From Liquidambar formosana (lineage: Eukaryota > Streptophyta > Magnoliopsida > Saxifragales > Altingiaceae): a stretch of 64,000 bases of DNA. Numbering within the stretch: position 1 is the first letter of the stretch; each line of letters begins with the position of its first letter. Location: NCBI GenBank assembly GCA_039720395.1, contig CM077833.1:22900271-22964270 (forward strand), given 5' to 3'. Both the position numbers and the translations under genes were made by a program. The notes under the pieces are model-generated. The model had not been told where the DNA came from. It made no database searches and saw nothing but the letters and a program-made list of their open reading frames with translations. Positions 1-12,400 of this stretch are shown in pieces.

Positions 1-1150
1 GAGGTTTGAAATGGTTTCTGCGTCAATGCCATGCTTCAGAACCAAAGGGTCCTCTGTCTAAGTGGTTGATTATTCATTTAATTTTGAGGATTGAATGTTA
101 TGGTTTTCCATATGCCTACTGTTTTGGAGGCTTAGATGCTTAAACGGTTTGGAGTTCTAGCATGGAATTATCCTATAAGGTAGAATCAGTATTTCAGATA
201 GGTAGGGAATGGGTACACAACATTATCAACATTTGGTAATGCACATTGAGCTTACCACATGAACCATCCATGTTTAATTATCCCACAAACCACTAGTCCA
301 CTGTAGAAAGGAAAATTTTGGGCTGAGATGGTCAACATCCACCTCCTTACTGTTACATCAGCTTGAATTTGGTTCTCTCTTCATTTGACAGGAAGGAATA
401 AACCTTGAGGGTAGTTAAAGTGTAAGTGCCTCAAGAAGCGTAAGTCTTGTCAAAGTTTCAAACCCCACTTGTGCAATAACCTCCTTAGGGCTACCCCAGG
501 TCCGGAGTGGCCTGGTAATTACCCAACACGTGTGGGACTAGGGTACTGCACAAACCTGTGGGATTAGTCTCATTCCAAAAAAGTTGGGATATCCACACTA
601 AGAATAAAAAAGATGCTTATTAACCCTTTTTTTTTCCTTCTGCTGAGTAAAGATTCTTATTAACTACAAGATCAATTGTATTACTACTTTCAAGTGATTT
701 CAATAGGAGGCTGATAGCACTGCATTTTGGAAGAAAAAAGGGCTGTTTTAATGGTTGGAATAGGATGCATTCAAGTCATACCAAAAAACACTTCCTCAGC
801 TTCACCCCAGCACCTGGCTGCATTGGGCTTACATGTTTGCCCACAACCTTAAATGAGGTTTCTCTTTTCAAATAAATAGATAAATAAATATATAAAACAA
901 GATAAAATATTTGTGCATACTAGGAGCTATTCATCCATAGATTGCTTCTAAATAAATCAAGTTTCACTTTCACTAGACTTATGGCTGATCAAAATATGAA
1001 GTCATGTCCATAAGAAAGAAAAAACAGACTGAAAAAAGACAATGTCCAATACCAGAAAACTATTTGCCTTTACCAGTCATTCAGGAACACAAGTTGAAAA
1101 ACATACTAACAGCGTTGAAACATAAGGCACATAATTTCATGAGTTTGACA
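1..1150. other. intergenic / 3' flank, no gene seen
   Basis: I see no coding exon here apart from the SINE-like stretch at about 395-610. The right part is the 3' flank of the minus-strand gene that stops at 1151 and probably includes its 3' UTR. The short ORFs have no exon-like borders or recognisable protein features. Confidence 0.5.
395..612 (+). repeat. SINE-like repeat, degenerate
   Basis: The stretch has the look of a tRNA-derived plant SINE. A B-box-like AGTTTCAAACCCC is followed by a body with the phrases CCCAGGTCCGGAGTGG, TACTGCACAAACCTGTGGG and ATTAGTCTC, which I associate with dispersed plant SINEs. No clear target-site duplication was found, so the ends are approximate. It could instead be a fragment of another retroelement. 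Confidence 0.45.
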
Positions 1151-3235
1151 TCAGGACTTGGTTCCTGTCTCTGCCAAAGGGGCATCAGTTGTAGAATTTT
1201 GGGCTTCTAGTAGCTTCATTTGGCGTTCTGCATGTTCTCTTTCACAAGCACTGATTCCCATAATAATATCAAGCATGGTACCAGTTGTGCCAAAAAACAC
1301 AAGGGGAGCCAGTGATTTCCGTTTTATTCCCACAGGAATGGCTAGCAAAGCCCCTGCTACTGAGAATACCCATGTGCCGAGTGCACTGCAGACATTCCAC
1401 AACTCATCAACATTCTATTAGAAATAAGAAACAGATTTGATTGTTTGCTCTACCACACCAAATAGAAATTTGATAGCTTTCACTCAATGAAATGAAATTG
1501 AAATGTTGAACTTGCAGCTCTAAAAGGAAGTTGAGCTGCACTTATATTGCTTGTTGGGCCACACATATTCCAAACTTTAGAATCAATTAGATAATGTATC
1601 CAATTTTGTTCGCGAGTCCATTGATTGGAGAGGAGGAAAAACAGCATTGCAATGAAAACTCTAAAGTGTTTCAATGGTTCCAAATTTACCCAAATTCTCA
1701 GTATGAATGCAATAGCTGATTTTTGTCCCTTGTAATTCACTTGAAAGGTAATTTATTCACACATTACTTTCAAATAGTTCAGGAAGTGCCTGAATGAATC
1801 AGAATGACAATACATGTTTTCTTTTAACACATACTTTTCGTCTCCCACCTCAAATTAGTTCTTGAATTAATCCTGAATCATTACTAAATTTTTTGTTGAA
1901 TAATATTGTTGTACTAGCTTCCTGGCTTCCTCAATATTTTGCAAATTAATTTCACATTCTTATGCTTTTTTAATCTAAAGAAAACCCAAATTCCGAATTT
2001 TTCAATAGGACAGTTTGGGTAGAGGAAACCTATGAGGAGTTAAAGATTCATTTTTGAAAACCAATGGATGAGAACATGGAGCAGAGTCATCAAAGCTTGG
2101 ATGTAAGTGTAGGGTCTCAGCTATTCATTGGTTAATTGGCTGTCTCTAAATGCCAAACGAATATTGGGGTATTCAAGGGAGATAAGAAAAGAGAGGCCAA
2201 AGCATCTCCCAGCTTCATATAATAGTATATACTATTAGAGAAGAAAAGAAGTTCACTTCTAAGATTACCAAATTTAGTGTTCAAGAATGAAAATGTACCA
2301 AATTTTGGATTGTCCAATTCATACGACAGACTAAGTACATGACTTTACAATACATTGTAATCCACATCTATTAACAGAATCTAAATTAAGCAGGAAATTG
2401 TCAAAGTTATAAAAGACTCCAAAGTATTTTCATATAAGTCCCTAAACCTTATCTTCGATGCAGAATTATCACCATCATGCATTCCCTCTACTTTACAATG
2501 TTCTAAACAAGCTTATCAATATATGGATAGAAACTTTAACTTCCTTGATTTCAAAAGCTATCACTTAAGAAAAGGGATAAGACTTACTTGGAAACTGAGC
2601 AATCCTCAATATGCTTCACCTCCTCTTGGCCTCCCATCTCTCTCTCCTTCTGAGCGCACTGTGTTTATGGGTGTTCTTGCAAAAGGGCAGTCCAATTCAA
2701 CCCTGTTTCACTCTTTTGTTAGTACATATCATACATTATTTTTTTCTCCTCTTTCAAAAGATCAAGAATAAGCATGAAGATGTGCAGTAAAAGGAGAAAC
2801 TATTTTTGTGTTCATTGTAACATTGCACAACTGGTGTTAGAATAGGGCATTATATTGGCAAGTTTTGGGTGTTTTGTGATGTTTCCTGGTGAGTGTGATG
2901 CTTTTTATGATTTCTGGCAAAGCCCAGAAACGAAAAAATCTCCATACACCCCCACAACAAGGAAATAAAACAAAAAAACAAAAACAAAAGCATCAATACC
3001 AAAACTCCACAAGAAAACCTTTCAGAGTTCAGACGCTCAGCTATATTTTGATAGTATTAAACCAATAAAAAAAAAAAAAAACCCATTATAAGGATTATAT
3101 GAAGTCGATGATTATGAAAAAAGAAGCTTACCTGATCCAATTTTCTATTTGAGGTTTTGGGTCCTTTCTCGATCTCAATCTTCACTTGCCTCCTCCTTGG
3201 GTCTGCGCCTTCGTAGGGGATTTTGCTGGAGACAT
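1151..3235 (-). CDS. small membrane protein gene, two exons, first exon frame-damaged
   Basis: I do not recognise the family. Exon 2 (1151-1414) encodes 87 residues starting NVDELWNVCSALGTW. It has two hydrophobic stretches (around WVFSVAGALLAIPVGI and APLVFFGTTGTMLDIIMGI) and a charged C-terminal tail with CEREHAERQMKLLEAQ. It looks like a small two-pass membrane protein. The acceptor is TAATAG before 1414. Exon 1 ends at 3132 with donor CAG|GTAAGC and carries an open frame reading KIPYEGADPRRRQVKIEIEK up to LDQ, which joins exon 2 in phase 0. The only nearby ATG (3233-3235) is one base out of that frame: it reads 17 codons to a TGA. The conserved-looking frame is open upstream to a TAG but contains no ATG. 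Either a base was lost (mutation or assembly error) or initiation is unusual. The gene is divergent from the one starting at 3482. Confidence 0.6.
1415..3131 (-). other. intron of the minus-strand membrane-protein gene
   Basis: This 1.7-kb AT-rich intron has GT-AG borders (donor GTAAGC below 3132, acceptor TAATAG above 1414). I see no transposon ends or coding exons. The ORF at 2523-2771 has no homology that I recognise and is taken as chance. Confidence 0.5.
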
Positions 3236-3481
3236 GACGGTGGCGTTTTGGTGCGCTTTGGCTGAGAGAGGTGTAAAACGGTGTGTGAGTGCGCGTTTTA
3301 TTATCTGAGAGGTCGAAAAACGGGTGGGCCCTGAATCTCGATCCTTTTCCTTCCCATTCAGTGCTGACCCGAACCTAATTTTTGCGTACCCGGATATGTA
3401 TTTATGAACAATATACGCACTCACGCAGAAATTACAAAGCTGAACGAGAGAGACAGAGAGAGAGAGAAAGAGGGGTAAAAG
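3236..3481. promoter_or_regulatory. shared promoter region between two divergent genes
   Basis: Only about 246 bp separate the ATG of the minus-strand membrane-protein gene from the ATG of the plus-strand coiled-coil gene, so both promoters and 5' UTRs must lie here or overlap. It contains a GA-rich run (about 3447-3477) just upstream of the plus-strand start, typical of plant core-promoter or 5'-leader sequence. I saw no TATA box that clearly belongs to either gene. Confidence 0.5.
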
Positions 3482-6400
3482 ATGAGAGGAATAGGAGGTC
3501 CGCTACTGTGCATAGGCGATCTGCTAAGCGATATTGGAGAAGGAGATGGTGATTTAGCAGAATCCCACCAAGCAACTCCTCAAGCCATTTCTGATTCTAC
3601 TCCTCAGACCACTGATCTCACCCAACTCTTCCAGGTTTTCCTTTCCTTTTTTTTTTTTTTTTTTTTTTTTTTGGCTATAAATCCTGGCTTTCCATTTACT
3701 TGTATATTTTTTTGTATGTATGGTTGACTAATTTTTGTTAATCTCGTGCTTCAATTTATTTAAATTTTCACTCTGATTGTCACTTTTGGCAGTCAAATTC
3801 TTTTTTCTTCTTTTATTTTTTAATTTGTGATGTGTGCTGCTTTTATGATGTTGGCTACATATGTGTTCTTTTTATTTTTTATTTTATTTTTATTTTTATT
3901 GGTTCCTAGCATCAATGCAAATTGTCTTTTATTAGTTCCAACAATATTGCTTTCTTATTTGGGTGGAATAAGTGCATCAACGAACAGAAACAAAGCAGTG
4001 CTACATTGCGTAATTTTTTTGTCCAAATTTGCTTGGCCAACTGATGTGGTTGTCATGTGAGGTGATATGGCGTGCAGTGTCTACTGCCATATCATGCCAC
4101 ATCAGCTTCCACTTGAGTTGGGCAAGTAGATTTGGACAAAAGGTTGGGTTCTTAGCATTTTCAAAACAAGATACATTATGTAATATATATATATATATAT
4201 ATAGATGGAAAATATTTACATGACAAGCTGTCTTTGCTTTTAGCCTAAGAAGCACGGATACGGATACGGATATGGATACGGATATGGGATTCGATACGAT
4301 CTGGATATGCCGATTCAGCAATTCTAAAAAAATATACAATACGATATGGCGGGGATACGTTAATAAATAACTATTTTAATATTTATATTTAGTCTAAAAC
4401 ATCAATAAAGCCACAAATGCAAAGATGTATGATAATATGACTTTATTTTGTACATAGTACTACATTATAATAAAGCCACAAATACAAAGATGTAAACAAT
4501 ATTAGTGTATCACATATTCACTTATCAACATAGCATCATTAAATCATTAATAATAAATTAATCACTACTATAAAAACATACATATATATCCCATATGTAT
4601 CACAGATATTTTGTTTTAAATTTTACCTTGATGCTTTTTAAAAATTTCATTTAAACTCATTTTTTTTTTTTTTAAAAAATAATTGTAAAATGACCCCTAG
4701 CTGTATCCCGCCATGTCCAAAACGTATCGGTGCCGTATCCCCTCATATCTGAACATATCAGTGCCGTATCCAATGTTGTGACACTGTTTTGATACATACA
4801 AAATATATCTGATACATATCGGGGTGTATCGGTATCCGATACAAATTTGAGAGGGGTTTTGGAGTATCCGTGCTTCCTAGTTTTTAGCAATTATAGCAAA
4901 ATCATGATCACAAAAAAAATATTGAAAGGTGTGGAGAAAAACCCACTCTTTATTATTTTAGTGGTCATGATTTGGCTGTCATCTGTCATGTTAGAAGAAT
5001 CTATATATATATATATATATATATATTGTTAGTTGTTAGTTCAGTTGGTTAGTTGGTTGTTGACTATAGTTGGCGGCTCATTTACCACATGGTCGGTGTT
5101 GGCAGTTGGTGGCCAAACATTAGGCACCAAATTCATTGACCATTCACACTTCCTTTATCTGTTATAAATTGAAGTTGAGATAAGAGTCTATCAATAGTCC
5201 CAAAAACAAGTGGGTGAGTCTTTTATGAGAATGAGAAAGTTGTGAGAGAGTTTTAATTCTCTAATCAATAGTGAAATCCGCTGCCCGTGGACGTGGGCAA
5301 TTGCCGAATCACGTAAATTGATTGTGTCTCTCTTCTTTGTGTGTGTTTATTGTTTGTTTTTTCAATCCTCGGCACAACAAACTAGTATATGTGCCGAGAA
5401 ACAAACAATAAACACACACAAAGAAGAGAGACACAATCAATTTACGTGGTTCGGCAATTGCCTACGTCTACGGGCAACAGATTTCACTATTAATTGGAGA
5501 ATTATAAGTCTCTCACAGCTCTCTCACTCTCATACAAGACTCACTCACTTGTTCTTGGGATTATTGATAGACTCTCTTTTCAACTTCTATTTATAATAGA
5601 TAAAGGGAAGTGCGAATGGTCAATGAATTCAGTGTCTAATGTCTGGCTACCAACTATTACCACCGACCATGTGGTAAATGAGCCACCAACCATAGTCAAC
5701 AACCAACAATTCTCCACCTTGGCAAGGATTTCCCAACCAACATAATGGTCGATCAATGCTGCTATGCACTTAAAGGTGCTCAGATCCGAGAGATGTTGAC
5801 CAAGTCCAAACAATGTTGGAACTTGATCCCAGATACCACTTTGGTAAGCATATCAGTAGGATTTTCTACAGTACCAATCTTCTGAAGCAAAATATCCCCT
5901 TCTTCCATAATTTCTTGAACAAAATGGAAACAGACATCTATGTGCTTGGTGCGGGAATGATGGACCTGGTTCTTTGCTAAACAAATGGCACTTTGACTGT
6001 CGCAGTAGATCTCAACGTGCTTCTCAATAATCCCCAAATCCTCAATCAACCCGTGTAGCCAAATAGCCTCTTTAAAGGCTTTTGTCACTGCTATGTAATC
6101 TGCCTTTATAGTAGACAAAACCATCGTTGACTGTAATGTTGACCTCCAACTCATCGGCCCTTTAGCGAGAGTAAAGACATACCCTGTAGTTGACCGGCGT
6201 TTGTCCAAGTCACCAGCATAGTCTAAGTCTATATATCCTGCCAAATTTTGTCTGAGTCTATTGTTTCTCTTGAACTTCAAACCAATATAAACTGTGCCAT
6301 GAATGTATTGCAACATCCATTTCACTGCCTGCTAGTGACCTTTTCCTGGATCATGCACATACTTGCTCACCATACTAACAGCATGTGAAATATCAGGTCT

Positions 6401-9400
6401 CGTACAAACCATTGCATACATCAGGGCACCAACTGCATTTGCATACGGAATCTCCGTCATATGCTTGCGTTCATCCTCTGTGCGTGGAGACATCGAAGCA
6501 CTAAGCTTAAAATGAGGGGCAAATAGTGTGCCTACAGATTTTGTTTTCCCATCTACTCCAAACCTGTGTAACACCCTCTGCAAATACCATGTCTGTGTTC
6601 AACAGACTATGCCCTTTTTTCTGTCTCTCATTATTTCCATTCCAAGAATCTTCTTAGCGTCATCCACATATAAGAGCTAATAGACAAAGGAACCATCATT
6701 GAGTTTACAAAAATATACACAATGATCAAAATGACTTCTTGTGTATCATTTTTTCGCTATAAAACGGTTAAATCGTTTGTACCACTATCTTGGAGACTGC
6801 TTTAATTCGTACAGTGATTTCTTCAGCTTACAGGCCCAATTCTCCTTTCCAGCAACTTTAAAACCATATGGCTGGGACATGTATATCTCTTCTTCCAGAT
6901 CTCCATGTAAGAAGGCGGTTTTGACATCGAATTGGGCAAGCTCGAGATTAAACTGTGCAACTAAAGCTAGTAGTATGCGAATAGACGAATGCTTTACAAC
7001 AGGTGAGAATACCTCATTGTAGCCTATTCCTTCTATTTGTGGATACCCTTTAGCTACTAATCTAGCTATGAATTTGATGCTGTCTTTTCCTGGAATGCCA
7101 TCCTTCTTGGTGTAAACCCACTTGCAACCAATTGCTTTCTTACCTTTTGGAAGTTGCACCAACTCCCAAGTTTAATTCTTGTGAAGTGACTCCATCTCTT
7201 CACCCATTGCGTCCTTCCACTTTACACTTTCTGTATCCTGTATGGCTTCTCTAAAAGTGCTCGGAACATCATCATCAATAACTGGAAGTGCATAGGCCAC
7301 TACGTTAGTATATCGAGCTGGTGGCTTGATAACCCTTTTCGGTTTGCTAGTTGCAATAGATTATGTCTGTTGAATGTTTTCCAGAACAAAAGGTTCATTC
7401 TCATCTGAATTTTGGTCGGACTCTTCTTCAGAGTTTTCGACAGTATTCTCTCTAGGACTGTCAACCATCGGAACATTCTTTGTTGGAGCCTCAAACTCCA
7501 CCTACTCTAAGGTACTTGGCCATTCCTCCTTTGCCTGAGGATCTTTCAACATTACAGACTCATCAAAGGTAAGGTCCCTACTGAGGACTATCTTCTTAGA
7601 TTCATGACACCAAAGTCTATATCCTTTGACACATTCACTACATCCCAAGAATATGGCTTTCTTGGCTCTAGGATCCAACTTGGACTTTGTAACGTGATAA
7701 TATGTCGGGCATTCAAATACATGTAACTTATCGTAATCGGTAGCAGATTTTCTAGACCATACCTCATTGGTGTTTTCCCACCAAGTGCTGCAGTAGGTAG
7801 TCTGTCGACAATATGGCTAGCATAGTTCAATGCCTCACCCCAGAGCGCCTTGCTTAGTCCGGATTGTGACAACATACACCGGACCTTCTCCACCAGAGTA
7901 CGATTCATGTGTTTTGCTACTCTATTCTGTTGTGGCGTGTCATGAATTGTGAAATTCCTCGCTATCCTTTCATTATGGAACACTTTAAAGAAGGGATATG
8001 GCTTATACTCACCACCATTGTCTGAGTGGAGTCTCTTGATCTTCTTGCCTGTCTGGGTTTCAATCATCTTTTTCCATGTGAAGAAGATATCCAAAACTTC
8101 ACCTTTGTGCTTCATAGTGTAAATCCAGACTCATCTTGGGAAATCATCAATGAATGAGACAAAGTAGTGTTTACCTCCCAATGAAGCATTTTTGGAAGGT
8201 CCCTATACATCCGTGTGAGTGTAATCTAGAGTTCCTTTGGTGTGGTGAACAAGCAGTGCCAAACTTTACTCTTGTCTGCTTGCCCATTACACAATGCTTG
8301 CAGAATCCAAGCTTCCCAGTTTTGGCTCCTTTCAATAGACCTTGCCTAATTAGCCCTTGCAAGGCTTTCTCACCAACATGCCTTAAGCACATGTGCCAAA
8401 GTCTGGAAACGTTTGCCGCATCATCCTCTGAGCTAGTGGAGACAGCCACTCTCCTTCTCCCTGTAACTGTAGACCCATCTAGGAAATATAAATTTCCCTT
8501 TTGAGTACCCTTCATTTCTACTAATGCACCTTGTGCAACTTTAAGAACTCCACCTTCCATGGTCACCCTATATCCGTTGGAATCTATCACCTCAATGAGA
8601 TGAGATTCTTTGTCAAGTCTAGTACGTACCGAACATTTGTGAGAATTTTGACAGGCATTGTCGTTGCCCATTAGTACAACTCCTCCGTCGAACTCTTGTA
8701 AGCTTGAGAACCAATGCTTGTTTAGACACATGTGATAGGAACATCTAGAATCAAGAATCCATTCATCTGAATGGCCACTTGATGATGATACTGTGAAGGC
8801 AAATTCTTTTTCATCACTTCCATTTCTCACAACGTTCGCTGTTGACTCTTTATTACCCTGTTAGGGCAATCTTTTTTCCAGTGCCCTCTTTGGTGACAAT
8901 TGGCACACTTATCTTTCTTGAGACGTTTTTTGTTGAATGATTTCCCTTTTGATTTTAAGCAAGATCTTCCTTGCCCTTCGGATCTCCTGTTGTTCGTTTT
9001 GCCTCTAACTGTTAACGCTTGTGACAATGGGTCCTTGTGAGCAACTTTATCTTTCCTTTTGTACTCGTTGTTCACCAACGCGTTGGAAACCTCGACAAAA
9101 CTGATTTTTTCCTTCCCATATAACAACATGGTTGTTAGGTGATCATAAGACTCAGGCAAGGAATTTAGTGACAATAGGGTTTTATCTTCTTCGTCGATGT
9201 CGACATCTGGATTCAATAAATCAGCAATAATTTTATTGAAACTGTCTAAGTGTTCGATCATGGAAATACCTCCTTTGTACTCAAACCAAAAGAGCTTCTT
9301 CTTCGGGTAGAATTGGTTCTCTATGCTCTTTGTCATGTACTTTTCTTTGAGTTTCGTCCACAACTCCTTTGCAGAAGTCTCTCTCATCACAAAGTACTTT

Positions 9401-12400
9401 TGATCTTTAGCAAGGCATAATCTGATAGTGCCGCATGCTTGCTAGTTAATCTGCTTCCACTCTTTCTCTCCCATGTCTGCTGGTTTGTCTTCCAATGCGA
9501 TGTCTAGTTCCTACTGGTAGAGAACATCCATAACTTCAAACTGCCACATGCCAAAGTTATTGGTTCCATCAAACTTCTCCACCTTGAACTTTGTGTTGGA
9601 TACTGTGGTCCTTCGCATAGAGCCACTTGTTAACTCAGTCGCCTTGTTCATTACAGCTTTTTCCATGAGAACATGTTCTGAAACTGATTTTCAGAATCTG
9701 ATTTGCAAAATTTGACTGTACGAATGAGTTCGGAATGGTCTAAATAGTTGGAAACCACTATTGGATCGTCAAAATTGGACTCCAGATGGCTTGGATATTA
9801 CCAAAACAAATTGAACCCTAATCTGATTGTTCTAATCGCTGGGGAATCACAAGTGCATCACACTGAATCACGGCCTCTTCTACTGACTAGGCACTGACTG
9901 GGCGCAAATTGTGCGCAGACGTGGTGCTGAAGGAATATTCTGCGGAATATACCTTCGCCAGAATATGCTGCCGGAATATTCACCGGAAAGTCTGCCGGAA
10001 TATCTTACCGGCAATTTACGTAGGCAATTGCCGAACCACGTAAATTGATTGTGTCTCTCTTCTTTGTGTGTGTTTATTGTTTGTTTCTTGATCCTGGGCA
10101 CAACATATATATATATATATATAGATAGATAGATAGATAGATAGATATCAAAATTTTCTTTCTTATGTAGAATCAGGGGGGAAAAATTTTCAGTTCAAGG
10201 GCTCCATAAATTAAAGTAAATTTGTTTTCATGTGGGTTTTTATGCATGCACTTGCTCTGAGAATATGAATAATGTACCTTGTCTTCTAGTGATTATGACA
10301 CGCTATATAAATGAAGCTGGGAATTTTGAATCAACCTCAAGGGACCTATGCCTTAAATCACAAGGAGTATACCATCTAGGCGAGAATGCAGCAGTCATTA
10401 CAACTGTCGGTTTATATGAGCTTTAAAATGATCCATATCATCATTGAATTCATGGTGCCACTAAACATACACCTTCCAGCAAAGGCGACAATACTTAAAT
10501 TAGCTATTTTTATTAAACTCATGATAAATTAAATATATTATGAAGGAGGCATCTGAATCTCCTACACCATGTGTTGTATTAGAAATGAGGAGTTTGGTGT
10601 TAGCGTCTATAAATCACTTGAAACCCCAATGGTTGGGAAGAAAAAGATTGGGTTTGCAACATTTGCTACTGGTATGGTTCATGGGTTGTAGCCGGATGCG
10701 CTAATGATGGTTTTATCAGCACTCGCTTTACCTTCACACTTTGCTGGTGCTGCATTTCTAGGTGTGTTCTTGATTGGAACTGTAGTTGCAATGGGAACTT
10801 ATACAGTGTTTATAGGTTCATGCAGTCAGGCATTAAAAGACAGGGTCCCTAGAGTGACTGAGAAGCTGACTTGTGCTTCTTCACTTGTAGCAATAGCTCT
10901 TGGAATTGCCATTGTTGTTGGCCAGTATTTTGGGTTTAGCCTGTATTGATTTATCTTATATTAAAAATAAATATATTATGGCACTAATAATCAGTAACCA
11001 ATCTGTTTTGGCAAGGTGGGTACTAAGGCTCTATATATTTTTATGTAACTAATTGCCTAACAGAAGATCATTCAGTACAATTACTAACTTGATTTTTTTT
11101 TTTTTTTAACACATGGATATATTCTTTTATTTTCAGATTTGAAAAAAATAAAATCCCTGCTTTTCAGTATTTTTCTGGAAATGTTTTTTTATTCCAATAA
11201 CTTTGGTTAAAAGTTTCCAACGCACTCTCTTCAATGACTCTAAGTCACAAAGTAGGAACTACAAGCATAAATCAATCTACAAATGAAAGAAGTTAAAAAT
11301 ACATTATGTGGAAGCAAAAATATAAGGGAGGGGCTATTTCCACAGCCTTTTTGGCTTCATCCACTGCCCTCTTAATGTTTTAGCTAACTTTTGAGTTGTT
11401 TTTGCAAAAAAAACACAAAAAATGCCACAATACTCAATTTACCCTTATTACATCTTCCCTCCATCCACTTTCACACGGTGCAGTCTTCTTTTTTGAAGCT
11501 TTTTGAAGGAAGACGTGAGGTATTCCTATAGTGGGAAAACGTGAAGCTTTTTTTTTTTTCCTTTCTGATTTTCTCCCATCTCTCTTATATTTTTGTTTTT
11601 TTTCTTCTTATAAAATATTATGCTTAGGTATTTTCTTTTTGATTCAAGCAATTGTTTTCCTCTCTATGGATTCTTTATGTCAACATTATCAATTTGTCTT
11701 AATTCTCAATTTAGGGCCTTTTGTTTTTTATTTTTTGGTCAGGGTTTTTTATCCAAGCCATTGGTTTTCCCTTCTTTGTTCATTGGGTTGTTCGTTGAAG
11801 TAGTGTATATAGTCAGTATGTTAAGTTAAGTGGATTGCTTTTATTAAAAGAAGGGGGCAGTATGGGAATTTAGGAAAAAAAAAGAAAAATTGCATTGTGT
11901 GAAAGTGGATGGAGGGGAGATGTAAGAAGGGTAAATTGAGTATTGTGGCATTATTTGAGTTTTTTATGCAAAAACAACTCAAAGGTGAACCAAAACATTA
12001 AGAGGGCTGTGGATGAAGCCAAAAGGCCTGTGGAAATAGCCCTCCCAAAATATAAACCCTAGACTAAATTCATTTGAGAATGTAAGACTGAAAACCATGG
12101 AAACAAAAAATTAAATTGACCTATCTATTGGAAGGATCTTATGAGATGTCAAGTTGAAAGGTAATTTGTTTTCTTGGGAATTTATGCAATGACTAAGTGC
12201 CTTTTTATTTATGCAAAACCAACAGCAAGTTGGGAATTCTTCCTCTTGGTCTGTTCTTATATGCTGGTAGAGTAAATACATGGGATTCGACCACATCTCG
12301 TTTATGTGTACTTGTTTGCTCGAGGCCTTGATCTACATTGACTCTCTTTATAGAAAACTATAAATGCTTTCATCAAAGTGACAAATTGAAAAGATGAAAT

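Larger units (their letters stand above)
5027..10105 (-). mobile_element. degenerate Ty1-copia retrotransposon with inverted LTR arrangement
   Basis: Its coding strand is minus: gag at the right, then protease, integrase, reverse transcriptase and RNase H to the left. This is copia order and resembles the Tnt1/Tork group. The LTR layout is abnormal. A complete LTR at 5027-5376 reads on the plus strand. A second at 5390-5708 reads on the minus strand and follows a polypurine tract (minus strand AAGGTGGAGAA). The right end carries only about 85 bp of LTR end, again on the plus strand. Both outer ends abut TA microsatellite (5003-5026 and 10106 onward), consistent with one insertion into a TA repeat. 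No tRNA primer-binding site was found. It sits in the first intron of the coiled-coil gene. Confidence 0.8.
10225..12110. repeat. duplicated segment, copy 1 (with two insertions)
   Basis: This segment is a diverged direct copy of 12610-13535. Shared stretches include GAGGCTGGGAATTTTGAA-type sequence (10314 and 12698), AATCTGTTTTGGCAAGGTGG (about 10997 and 13123), and TTTTCAGTATTTTT followed by GGAAATGTTT. Copy 1 carries a nickel-transporter-like retrocopy (about 10530-10965) and a Mutator-like element (11326-12046) that copy 2 lacks. Confidence 0.65.

Noticed and set aside
5318..5596. ORFs across the copia LTRs (92 and 83 residues)
   Set aside because: They span the LTR-LTR junction, are non-coding LTR sequence and are mirrored on the opposite strand by the inverted copy.
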